Source of the DNA: Lingula anatina
Lineage: Eukaryota; Brachiopoda; Lingulata; Lingulida; Lingulidae
NCBI RefSeq assembly: GCF_001039355.2
Contig: NW_019775358.1
Coordinates: 179,370-243,369 of the forward strand
Length of the DNA: 64,000 bases
Direction of reading: 5' to 3'
Numbering within the stretch: position 1 is the first letter of the stretch; each line of letters opens with the position of its first letter. Position numbers and translations under genes: made by a program. Shown piece after piece: positions 13,101 to 33,496 of this stretch. The notes below the pieces were generated by a model that did not search any database, was not told where the DNA came from, and saw only the letters and a list, made by a program, of their open reading frames with translations.

Positions 13101-16100
13101 AATATTTCCTCTATTCCAGCCAACACTAGTGGTGTTGTGATCAACACCTGTGGTTGGGTGAGGGGTGGGGGCTACCACTCTATTGTACACACTGCTGGGG
13201 CTTTTGAAGGTAGGTAGACACAGACTGATGAAACAATACAGTATACTTTAGCTTGGCATAATACACCAAGACTTCTCATATTGTACTATTTATGCAGAGT
13301 TATATTTGTTATTTTATATTTATTTATGTTATATATGATAATATAACTGATGATTATATAACTGACTTTTATCATAACCGCTGACCTTGACTTTTGACCT
13401 AAATTCCAGTTGACCTAGTTGTGGTCCTAGATCAGGAAAGGCTGTACAATGAACTGAAGAGAGACCTGCCAGACTTTGTGAAAGTGATATTACAACCAAA
13501 ATCAGGAGGTGTAAGTTATGCAGAAAAATAACTTTTGAATAACGATAGTTTCATTGTGGACTGACACTATGTTTATCCAGTGCATGTTTGTTTGTTGTCA
13601 TTTATTCCAAGTGTGTAACTAAGTAATGGCCATCACTGGATCTTTTCATTGGGGGAAATTGGATTTTACAGATACTGTATTTTTCAAGTCATAATATACT
13701 GAACAAAAATATAAATGCATGAAAGAATATGTAGATTTATTTTCATATATGGAACTAGAGTATATAGCCAAAAATAACAGCATATTTTTCTCGACAAATA
13801 GACATCAATTTGAGAGCATAAGGGGAAGTTTAAATGCATAGTCCAAGAGTTAGGGCATCAAATACACCATGGGGGTCAACATCCTGAGTTCACAGACACC
13901 ATTAAATTTGTGCAGAGCAGTACACCAGCGGCGCATGGACATCACTAAGTTGTCAAGAGGCCTAAGGGATATTATCCCATTCCTCCTGGAGTGCTTCTTG
14001 CAGTTGGCGAACATTTTCAAGAGCTGGAACATGATGGCTGAAAACTCTGATCCAGAACATTCCACAGGTGTTTGTTGGGCGACATGGTGCATGAGGGTGG
14101 TTCCAATTGCTACCAGTGTCTCTGGAGCGTGTTCCCAGACGGCTGACAGTGGAATGATGCACATTCAGGCATATGCTCCCTCATGGTTCCAGACAGCTGT
14201 GGCATGTTGACAAGTGGCAGAAATACACATTTTGGTGTGTCCTTTTATTGCCTAGGCGGTAGAGAGTGTCCGAGTATTGGTCTTGCAGATTGACCTCTAC
14301 TCTGTCATGCTCCATTAGTCTAATGGGTGTAAAAACTGAACCTTTGAGTATACTTACGGGGAGCGGCCAAGTGAAACCAGACCACTATAATTGATCAAAA
14401 CAAATCCATCAGTTCACAAATAAACCATCAACCTGGGCATATTTCATGATTATCCATTTCAACTGACCATTTTAGTTTCGTGCATTTATATTTTTGTTCA
14501 GTATAGGTTATTTCTTAAAATGAGAACATTCCTATTGAGTGGTAGCAACAAAATGAACAAAAAAAAAAANNNNNNNNNNNNNNNNNNNNNNNNNNNNNNN
14601 NNNNNNNNNNNNNNNNNNNNNNNNNNNNNNNNNNNNNNNNNNNNNNNNNNNNNNNNNNNNNNNNNNNNNNNNNNNNNNNNNNNNNNNNNNNNNNNNNNNN
14701 NNNNNNNNNNNNNNNNNNNNNNNNNNNNNNNNNNNNNNNNNNNNNNNNNNNNNNNNNNNNNNNNNNNNNNNNNNNNNNNNNNNNNNNNNNNNNNNNNNNN
14801 NNNNNNNNNNNNNNNNNNNNNNNNNNNNNNNNNNNNNNNNNNNNNNNNNNNNNNNNNNNNNNNNNNNNNNNNNNNNNNNNNNNNNNNNNNNNNNNNNNNN
14901 NNNNNNNNNNNNNNNNNNNNNNNNNNNNNNNNNNNNNNNNNNNNNNNNNNNNNNNNNNNNNNNNNNNNNNNNNNNNNNNNNNNNNNNNNNNNNNNNNNNN
15001 NNNNNNNNNNNNNNNNNNNNNNNNNNNNNNNNNNNNNNNNNNNNNNNNNNNNNNNNNNNNNNNNNNNNNNNNNNNNNNNNNNNNNNNNNNNNNNNNNNNN
15101 NNNNNNNNNNNNNNNNNNNNNNNNNNNNNNNNNNNNNNNNNNNNNNNNNNNNNNNNNNNNNNNNNNNNNNNNNNNNNNNNNNNNNNNNNNNNNNNNNNNN
15201 NNNNNNNNNNNNNNNNNNNNNNNNNNNNNNNNNNNNNNNNNNNNNNNNNNNNNNNNCACATATTGGCATTTTCAAGGTGTGACTTTAAAGTTCCATGATC
15301 CTGAAGACTTTTGCTTGTCATATTTTCTGAATGTCCATGTTACTAATATTTTATTAATAACATTTGATTGTCATTATGCTGTTAAACATTATGTAATGTT
15401 GCATCAAAATTTGAAGAAACCCCTATTTTGTGCACTGCTCCTATGATGACCATTTAAGGGAAATCATGTCACTTACTGTTCTCAAACTTACAGGAAAGAA
15501 ACATAGGTCTAACATACAGCTTCAATAGGCAACGCAGTCTGTTTGGTAAATTTTTCTGGCAATTTAACAGTTTTTTGTGAAAATTTAATTTTTCACTTAT
15601 TTGCATCTTTATTTTCTGTTTTTTTTGTCTGTACATTTGACAGCTTTGCTGCCTTGTATTGCCTAGGCGGTAGAGAGTGTCCGAGTATTGGTCTTGCAGA
15701 TTGACCTCTACTCTGTCATGCTCCATTAGTCTAATGGGTGTAAAAACTGAACCTTTGAGTATACTTACGGGGAGCGGCCAAGTGAAACCAGACCACTATA
15801 ATTGATCAAAACAAATCCATCAGTTCACAAATAAACCATCAACCTGGGCATATTTCATGATTATCCATTTCAACTGACCATTTTAGTTTCGTGCATTTAT
15901 ATTTTTGTTCAGTATAGGTTATTTCTTAAAATGAGAACATTCCTATTGAGTGGTAGCAACAAAATGAACAAAAAAAAAAAGAAAACGGGCTACTCTATAA
16001 TTGTATTCTAAGCAGTTAAAGCACCACAAATACTATGTAGAAATATATATTATGTATATATTGTTATGATTGTAAAATTATGTATCTGAAAGTTTAATTA

Positions 16101-17790
16101 TTTTTGCCCATTGGAAAGATTGTAATGAGTAATAACTGTATATGTGTCTCCAGGTGGTGGAGAGGAGCAAGGAGACCAGAGAGGAGTCCAGGGACAACAG
16201 GATCAGGCAGTATTTCTATGGCAAGAAGAATGACCTGTTCCCACACACATTTGAGGTGAAGTTCAATGAGGTGAAGATTTATAAGATTGGAGGTAAGATC
16301 ATAGTGTAGAAAATCATATTTAGTCATGGAAAGGGTGGTTATTAAATAATCTTATATTCTGAAACTGAAGTGAATACATGTTTGAGATATAATAAGAAAT
16401 TAAAGAAAAATTATCAGTTTTGTAATCATTTCTTTTCTTAAGCAAATCATAAATTAGAATTAGTTTGTCATTAGTGAAAACTTTACACACTGACATGAAT
16501 TAAGGTTATTAAATAATTTCTTCACCACAACAAACTCACACTTTAAATAATCAGTGATAAATGGTTGTGTTCTAGCCCCCAGTCTCCCAGATAGCTGTAT
16601 GCCCATAGGGATGGTGGTCCAGGATAACAAGACCAAGCTGGTACCCATCCAACCCAGTAAGTGTCTGTGTGAATACAACTATTAGTGTAAAATATTGACA
16701 TGGAGTTTTGAAAAATAAATTTTGTATAAAAAATAGTAGTATTTGTGTAAATACAATACTTTTGTGTAAAATCTGAACTTGGGAGTTTTGGAAAGTAAAT
16801 TTGATTTAAAAAAGTAGTGAACCTGATGTTAATGGTGAAATGCACTTAGTCTTAGTTAAAGAAACCAAGGGCTGTTTTTAGAAGAAGATTTTATGCTTAA
16901 AGTTTTTCTGAACTTGAGGATAAATCAATAGTCTTTGTCCAGCAGTTCTATCAGTGGGTCATCTAACTTGCTAATTTACAAACTTTCTAATTTGAAATTT
17001 TACTTGTGACTGTAGCTCATTTACGGTTGCAAACAAGTCTGTATCCAGCAGAGTTCTGTCAGTTGGCCATCTTGAAAGTGTATTTTATTGCAATTTCTGA
17101 CTGTAATACATTCAGTAATTTACTGTTAATATTGCAGGCCAGTCTTTGTCCAACAGAGTTCTCAGCATCAGCCTTGGAGAAGTGGGAGATGATGACATTG
17201 TCACCACAAATGTTGCTGGCTTTATTGTTATGTAAGTTATACAATGTTGTCCCCAGAGTGACTAGTGGAGAGATGTTTGTCTGGATTGATTGTAATGGTG
17301 TTTCAGTGTTTTTGTCACCAAATTTGCTCTCTCTCTTGTGTACACAGATGTATTTGCACATACAATGTGTATCTTTGTAATATGTGTGTATCTTATGTAA
17401 AACATTGTCCAGATAAATTTTTCTTGCAATGGCTTATAATAGTGAATACACATCAGTATCAACATTTATTGGGAACTCCATGCGTGCGACTATTTAAATG
17501 AATGTGATGAAAATTTGAGTAATACAAGATAATCTTGTCTTCTTTTCCAGGCATTTTTGCCCCAACAAGCAATAAAAATTTGGAAAATCTAATGTCATAT
17601 TAAATAAAACCGTTTCATGTGCACTTTAATGCTGTTCTACAGTATAGTACTGTCTCAATTGATACTAATATTTTACAGCACACAAGTTGACATGGACAGG
17701 CAGAGTTACACGCTGTTGTCCCCGTCACCAAGACCCCTCCCTAGGAGTGTACTGCTGGTCTCAGATATACCCTTTATGGACATTAAATAA
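10105..17790 (+). CDS. CLP1: CLP1, polyribonucleotide 5'-hydroxyl kinase
   Basis: CLP1 phosphorylates RNA 5'-OH ends and is a subunit of the nuclear pre-mRNA cleavage complex CF IIm and of the tRNA splicing endonuclease complex. I reconstruct 12 coding exons: 10105-10125, 10472-10555, 10767-10880, 11246-11371 (alternative copy 11603-11728), 12070-12211, 12550-12720, 13120-13209, 13410-13510, 16154-16292, 16576-16656, 17138-17231, 17679-17790. These give 424 residues, against 425 for human CLP1. All junctions keep frame. The Walker A loop GPTDVGKST is at residues 120-128 and the Walker B-like YVDLD at 146-150. The middle domain ([24 protein letters not shown]) and the C-terminal PRPLP then FMDIK ending align with the family throughout. 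Intron 3 is a U12 AT-AC intron. Only one of the two exon 4 copies can be used to give the normal length. The gene looks functional. Confidence 0.96.
10579..10614. repeat. Poly(C)-poly(A) tract in CLP1 intron 2
   Basis: A run of C directly followed by a run of A. This is the same compound homopolymer class seen at 1, 11408, 44591, 48388 and 61290. Confidence 0.9.
10881..11245 (+). other. U12-type AT-AC intron of CLP1
   Basis: The upstream exon ends after Thr-Val-Thr at 10880 and the intron begins ATATCCTTT, an exact match to the U12 5' splice-site consensus. Near the other end, TCCTTGAC at 11229-11236 matches the U12 branch-site consensus, and AC at 11244-11245 lies 10 nt beyond the branch adenosine. 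Joining 10880 to 11246 reads CTVT-LTGKTE, aligning without gap to the family. A conventional GT-AG choice here breaks the frame. The site type is seen directly; use by the minor spliceosome is inferred. Confidence 0.9.
11408..11434. repeat. Poly(C)-poly(A) tract downstream of CLP1 exon 4a
   Basis: C-run then A-run; a shorter version (C-run, T, A-run) occupies the equivalent place after exon 4b at 11761-11778, showing the two segments are homologous copies. Confidence 0.9.
11473..11820 (+). repeat. Second copy of CLP1 exon 4 and its flanks
   Basis: After the single N at 11472, about 350 bp repeats the segment from about 11120 to 11471, including the U12 branch site (11586-11593), the AC end (11601-11602), a full 126-nt exon (11603-11728) and the GTAAAT donor. 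The two exons encode the identical 42 residues and differ at seven codons, all synonymous. Flanking intron sequence is less similar. The single N between copies makes an unmerged pair of haplotype contigs the simplest reading; a genuine duplicated exon remains possible. Confidence 0.9.
13697..14503. mobile_element. Tc1/mariner-like element, internally degraded
   Basis: Terminal inverted repeats of about 29 bp (starting TACTGAACAAAAATATAAAT) match at 27 positions between the two ends and are flanked by TA at 13695-13696 and 14504-14505, the target duplication of Tc1/mariner elements. The element is 807 bp, too short for an intact transposase. It lies in CLP1 intron 8. Its right part occurs again after the N gap (15658-15912). 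Confidence 0.85.
13860..14210 (-). pseudogene. Tc1-like transposase C-terminal remnant
   Basis: Minus-strand translation gives an [18 protein letters not shown] segment and then, in another frame, [20 protein letters not shown]. These are successive parts of the C-terminal end of Tc1-family DDE transposases, where an LQxEWxNIP motif is followed by a SMRRRC-x-A(V/L) motif. The frame change between them and the absence of the catalytic core show it is dead. It lies inside the inverted-repeat-bounded element. Confidence 0.7.
14249..15979. other. Assembly gap flanked by duplicated intron sequence
   Basis: Positions 14570-15256 are N. The 321 bp before the gap (14249-14569) are repeated after it at 15658-15979, both ending in the same A-run that terminates the first contig. 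The real distance across this part of CLP1 intron 8 is therefore probably shorter than shown. Sequence 15257-15657 is unique and holds no gene I recognise; the open frames running through the N stretch are meaningless. Confidence 0.9.
15915..16020 (+). repeat. Dispersed repeat, also in TEX10 intron (39411-39490, minus)
   Basis: The block containing GAGTGGTAGCAACAAAATGA and the downstream ACTCTATAATTGTATTCTAA matches, in reverse complement, 39411-39490 in TEX10 intron 10. A truncated copy lies at 14508-14569. I see no coding capacity. Confidence 0.7.
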
Positions 17791-19081
17791 TGTACTAGGA
17801 ACAATGTGAGGGTTTGAAATCACCATCCATCCATTCATCCATCCATCATACCAAGACCAACTGTCATTGGCCAGCCATTGAGACAAATTCAAGCTAGTTC
17901 AGATGTTCTTTTCATAAATGTGAAGTGCATGAAAACATCATCTATCACTTTGAGAACAAGTCTAGAGAATAGATCTTTCAGCCATTGAGACATCCAGTCT
18001 TAAATATTCCTTTTACTAACAAATACCAAGAAGTGCAGGGGCAAGTGCTTTAAATTACCAGCCATCCATTAATGTGATGCGTCTGGCTTAGATGAAGGGC
18101 CAACTTAAGGCCATGGCTGTTGCTCACAATGGCAGGTTCAAGGCAAGGCAGCTTCTCTAATCACATATGCCACATGTGATATTATTATTAAGGAAGAAGA
18201 GACAATTGTTTGTAACTACCCAGACTGTCAGTTAATATAAAGTAATGTGCTACTTGTCAGTTATTTTGTCCGATTTGCATAATGTCAAGAAAACCTCAGC
18301 CATTCTCAGGTATACCTTTCATGGACATTATTTTAGGCAAAGGCCAGTGTTTAATACTACTGTAGCAGTACTTTGTGGTTCAGGATGAGAAGTTTTAGTG
18401 ATAAACTAAGTCTAGCGGCTTTTCTGGACAATGTCTCTCGCCTGTTGTGTTCGTGGATTATGAAAGTCTCAAAGTAATGAGCATTTCTTTTTTCACTCTT
18501 TGGTAAAGTGGTAAAAAAGTTCATACAGTGCAGGAAAAAAAGTATGCTAAGGAGCATACATTTAAAAAAAAAATATATCAGTAGATTGCTTAACAAGGCA
18601 ATTTGTGAAAAGGATGAACTCTTGTGAAATACAAGGTCAGAAAATAACTCGATTACGAATTATTTTATTCCTAAGCTTTTACACAATTTATATTTGTTTT
18701 TAAAACGGTCTTTTGTAAAGAAAAATCAGTGCATCTTTTAGTGGTTTGAATAAAATTTTCTGAGAATGACAATGGATTGTTCAGAAGTCGATTTCAATAC
18801 ATACATGCAGTTATTTAACTTGTAAAAAATGTGTTCTTTAAAAATATTTTTAATTTCAATAATGTCTACAAAATCACACCAAAATTTGACAAATATATAA
18901 ACGTAGCATTCAATACATTTGTTATGACATCAGATAAGCATTTACTTGATTCGAAAATTATCTTAAAATTGACATTTCAAGCCATTCCAATTTCTAAGTC
19001 ATGGGGACTGGATGTCAAGAATTCACTAGCCTGACTACTAAACTACTGTAGGATCCACCATACATGTAGAATATCTTAGGA
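17791..19081. other. Intergenic sequence after CLP1
   Basis: Contains the CLP1 3' flank, a short CATC repeat near 17824-17850, and AT-rich sequence. I see no gene. Confidence 0.6.
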
Positions 19082-20678
19082 AAAAAAAAAAGATGTCCTG
19101 CCTCTAAGCTTTAAGGCATGAATGCACTTCCGGCCTAAAAGAATAATTTTACCTGAAGGTATCATTATTTCCTCTTTTTAAGAGAAAGTTTGCTTTTATG
19201 CAAAGTAAACATGGCAGACATGAGATTCCATGAATTATATTTCATACAATAAAATACATACAAAAATTGGTAGTGCGATTATCAAAGGCAAGTTGATTGC
19301 ATTGGTCCTTCTATTTTGACCTTGGTGCCATTGCATCTGGTCCACCTTACTTTAACATGCTTGGTATAAATTAGACATTACACAACATAATTACCCTAAA
19401 ATATATCCCCTACAGAGATAATTGGTAGTGAAGCATTCAATATTATAAGGTCTCGCCTTATTCAAAGCATTAAAAATGGAATAACACTGATGCAGTAAAT
19501 TATCCATATATTTTTCTCCTATGACAGTGATGCTTCATTCAGTGATATTGATGGTAAATGGTTGCATTTGTCATTTCTAGTTATTAAGTACATTAAAGCT
19601 TTTTATATTAAGTTTTTTCTCCTTATATTATACCTATGGTTCATCTATAGAGCAACACCTTAACAAAGACCTCAAGGACTTGAAGACTTTTGGAATATAA
19701 AAAGGGCAATTTTCTGTCATTTGTAAGTGTGCTAAAGAAAGGAAAAAAACATTTCTGGCAAACTTTGTACTTATACACACTGATGATAAAACAATTTATG
19801 AGTGACCACAAAACTAAAAAAAAAAGAATAAAACTTATATATTAAATAATACAAAAAGTAGTAATTTTATTGGGTTCATTTAACTGAACACATACTATGT
19901 AAAATTGGCACTTTTAGCGTCTAAACAGATAAAATCTATACTTATTAACAGTACTTTAGTTGAGATCTTCTCTCAAAAATTTTTGTGGATCATTCTGACT
20001 AGATCTTAATATTTATGGCCACAGTGACTGGCTGTTTGCTTAATTTTATTTTAGCTAAAAAATTAAAAATATTCTAAACAGAAGCATTATGACATAACTT
20101 ATATCAATCCTGACCCGTGAACCTTTTCACTTAAATTCCACTAGTCAACCACTGTCATTTATGACCTTGACCTGTGAACCCTGCCCTTTGCCCTCTTCCA
20201 CCTCGCCAAGTCCCCCTGCCTCCTCCCCTGTACCCACCCCCACCCCTACCCCCACCCCTACCCCTTTGACCACCACCATATCTCCCATACTCCTTGTATT
20301 GTGCATCCACTGGTGGCTTCCTGTCCTTCTTTCTGACCTGTGTCCACTCTTCTCTGGCCGGTGAGTGCCCACTGGGGCTGGACTTACGGGCTCTGTTATC
20401 ATGGCTGGAATGCACTGAAATATCTGAGTCAGAAATATGTTCATTTGAAGTAGAGGTGGAGAGGCGGCTGGCACTGGAGTCTGTCGTGCTGGATGAGAAT
20501 TGGGTCATCAATGGCTGGCCTCCTGTAAATGCGTCACTGTGTGCTGGCTGTGACAGAGTACTGTCACTTGTCAAAGTCTCTCCAGCGTATGTCTGAGCTC
20601 CTCTACCACTGACGGAAGCCATCTTAGGAGAAGGTGTGGGGAAATCACTCACACTTCTACGATACCCATCCCTTTGGC
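19082..20678 (-). repeat. Extra copy of the ZAK 3' end and flank
   Basis: This segment repeats 21029-22618 with scattered substitutions and small indels. It includes the ZAK 3' flank and the last part of its final exon, and stops abruptly at the N at 20679. The coding part is described separately. The sequence on the other side of the N (20680-21028) does not match the left flank of this copy, so if this is haplotype redundancy, an insertion polymorphism is also present. Confidence 0.9.
20155..20678 (-). pseudogene. Partial duplicate of the ZAK last exon
   Basis: The frame reads through QRDGYRRSVSDFPTPSPKMA and on to the same C-terminus GFTGQGHK-stop as the full exon at 22090. It differs mainly in the number and spacing of Gly/Arg residues in the RGG-like stretch. 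It has no upstream exon of its own, because the contig ends at 20678. It is probably an assembly duplicate of the functional exon rather than an expressed gene piece. Confidence 0.85.
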
Positions 20679-20774
20679 NCCTGCGTTTTAGTAAGATTGA
20701 TTACTCCTGTGAGTTTCATGACAACAGGCCTAACAGTTTTCCTTAAAATGTGTTTACAGTGTTGCATATATGCT

Positions 20775-20910
20775 GAAAAGTGAAAAAACAGCATAACTTC
20801 TACAATAATGGCCCGATCATGCTGATTTTCGAACTTGACCTGCATTTTATGAATATTCATCAGCTCTGTAAATATAAAGCCAAAAAATAAAACTGCCTTC
20901 CACTTATCGT
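20775..20910 (+). repeat. Dispersed repeat, related to 41930-42370
   Basis: The block with CTGATTTTCGAACTTGACCT, then TTTTATGAATATTCATCAGC, and ending TTCCACTTATC matches the reverse complement of 41930-42065 and more weakly two further tandem units up to 42370. It lies just right of the N at 20679 and may be part of an insertion. No coding potential. Confidence 0.7.
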
Positions 20911-20928
20911 GTTTACAAGGAAAGTGCA

Positions 20929-20975
20929 CGGCGCCGGCGACGGCATCGGCATCGGCATCGGCGACGGCGACGACA
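20929..20975. repeat. GC-rich hexamer repeat
   Basis: Tandem GGCGAC/GGCATC units, strikingly GC-rich within AT-rich surroundings. Confidence 0.85.
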
Positions 20976-22089
20976 GACGCAGGTGATGGCAATATGTACA
21001 GACACATCTGTGTCTGTACATAAAAAAAGGAGATCCTGCCTCTAAGCTTTAAGGCATGAATGCACTTCTGGCCTAAAGGAATAATTTTACCTGAAGGTAT
21101 CATTATTTCCTCTTTTTAAGAGGAAGTTTGCTTTTATGCAAAGTCATGGCAGACATGAGATTCCATGAATTACATTTCATACAATAAGATACATACAAAA
21201 ATTGGTAGTACGATTATCAAAGGCAAGTTGATTGCATTGGTCCTACTATAATGACCTTGTGCCATTGCATCTGGTCCACCTTAACTTAACATGCTTGATA
21301 TAAATTAGACATTACACAACATAATTACCCTAAAATATATCCCATACAGAGATAATTGGTATTGAATAGCATTCAATATTATAAGGTCTCACCTTTTTCA
21401 AAGCATTAAAAATGGAATAACACTGATGCAGTAAATTATCCATATATTTTTCTCCTATGACAGTGATGCTTCATTCAGTGATATTGATGGTAAATGGTTG
21501 CATTTGTCATTTCTAATTATTAAGTACATTAAAGCTTTTTATATTAAGTTTTTTCTCCTTATATTATACCTATGGTTCATCCATATAGCAACTCTTTAAC
21601 AAAGACCTCAAGGACTTGAAGACTTTTGGAATATAAAAAGGGCAACTTTCTGTCATTTGTAAGTGTGCTAAAGAAAGGAAAAAAATTATTTCTGGCAAAC
21701 TTTGTACTTATACACACTGATGATAAAACAATTTATGAGTGACCACAAAACTAAAAAAAAAAAAAGAATAAAACTTATTAAATAATACAAAAGTAGTAAT
21801 TTTATTGGATTTATTTAACTGAACACATTCTATGTAAAATTGGCACTTTTAGCGTCTAAACAGATAAAATCTATACTTATTAACAGTACTTTAGTTGAGA
21901 TCTTCTCTCAAAAATTTTTGTGGATCATTCTGACTAGATCTTAATATTTATGGCCACAGTGACTGGCTGTTTGCTTAATTTTATTTTAGCTAAAAAATTA
22001 AAAATATTCTAAACAGAAGCATTATGACATAACTTATATCAATCCTGACCCGTGAACCTTTTCACTTAAATTCCACTAGTCAACTACTG

Positions 22090-32101
<10,012 letters not shown>

Positions 32102-32656
32102 TCATAAAAGGACTCAATCATAATGTACGTCTGCATCAATCAATGTATATTTTACATGTGTAATTGTGCAATTTTGTGATTTTTAAGTTATACAAGTAAT
32201 TATACAGATTAAAACAAACGTCAAGGTTCTAAGGGCATGATCGATGGACATTTTGGCTCCTTTTCCATTGTAAGTCAGCTTCATAGTCAACTAGATGAAC
32301 TTAATCGCTGCAAAAAACTATATTTATTGTAAGGTCTGAAAGCAATCATTTCAACTACTTTCAACTTTCACTCAGAAAATGTCCCTTGGCAAACCGGGGG
32401 TCGGGGGGGGGGGGGGGCGTCACATATTTCCTTTACTCGGTATTTTGGTGTCTGATCATGATTAAGGTACAAAATTCTAACTTAGTAGGTTTGGCCAGTA
32501 ATTTATAAATGTCCATCAAAGCGTGTGTCTACAGTAAGATGTTCTCGGTTGCCATCGAGTACCGATATATCAAGATTCAAGGCATCGCCGCTCAGCAAAT
32601 CAATAAAATTATTACGATTCTTCCTTTGACTGCAAAGCATTACACTAAAGTCTTAC

Positions 32657-32790
32657 CTAGTTTATCGCCATCAGCACTGTCGCTTTTTTCTGCGTACATT
32701 GATCCACGTGTATTAAAAAGAATACGAAGTATGTAAGGAAAACTATATTTTCCCCGATACTCTTTCTCCTTCCCAGACATACTCCCTGGA
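32657..32790 (-). other. Putative non-coding first exon of ZAK
   Basis: On the minus strand, an ACTAG|GTAAGAC donor at 32657/32656 lies about 610 bp upstream of the coding exon acceptor, with the right polarity to be a 5'UTR exon. The upstream boundary is a guess. Confidence 0.4.
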
Positions 32791-33496
32791 AGCCGACATA
32801 GTGAAATTTACTAAAACCAAGATCGTCTTAAACAGTAAAAACATCAATTGCTTTTATTGTGTTTAAAAGAGTTTAATATAATTTGGATATGGTGACATTA
32901 ATTAAATTTTCAAAATAAGTAAGTCTTATTAAAATATAAATAAAAGAGCTTGCCTTAAATAATGCGAACATATCCATATCATTCCGAATGCATCTTTCTT
33001 TGTGACAGTCCCCCATGTGCAACTTCCGGTTTTTGGTGGAACGTAAAACGCGTTGAGCTTTAAAATTGTTTATTTGAGGTTTGTATAAAGTATTAAATGC
33101 GTTCTACAACCGTAAAAATATATCTTTTATCATTTTATGTGATCCTGGGTTTTTATGTAAACGAAGATAAAGAATGATGCACTACAAAGAAATATTGCAG
33201 TTTACAAAGCTGGGAGACGGTTAACCCGAGTACGGGGCTACCTGCTAATGTTACACCCCAGTACACACACATTTTGACTGATTTGTCTTCTAGAATAATA
33301 ATTGAATTGGTTATGGGATTACTAGTTTATACGACATACCCCTTAAAACTTTTGTCCATGAAGCATTTTGCTGTGTACATTTGACTCTTTACAGTATGTC
33401 CATGTGTTCATTTAATGTGTGGATCACATTCCATTATTAGTTTTGATGGATATTTATAGTTTTATACTATTAATTCCTAAGATTCGATCTGCAAAC
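32791..33496. promoter_or_regulatory. Probable ZAK/TEX10 bidirectional promoter
   Basis: The two genes diverge from this interval. It contains ACTTCCGGT at 33022-33030, an ETS-type site common in divergent housekeeping promoters, close to a GC-richer patch (AACGTAAAACGCG). No TATA box is evident. A G-run at about 32398-32417 lies just outside, in the ZAK 5'UTR intron. Confidence 0.45.

Noticed and set aside
14498-15446. Long open frames of 247-308 codons on both strands
   Set aside because: They run through 687 N positions and contain almost no real codons.
15469-15726. Minus-strand 85-codon frame starting MEHDRVEV
   Set aside because: It crosses the boundary between unique sequence and the duplicated transposon end, with no recognised family; not supported as a gene.
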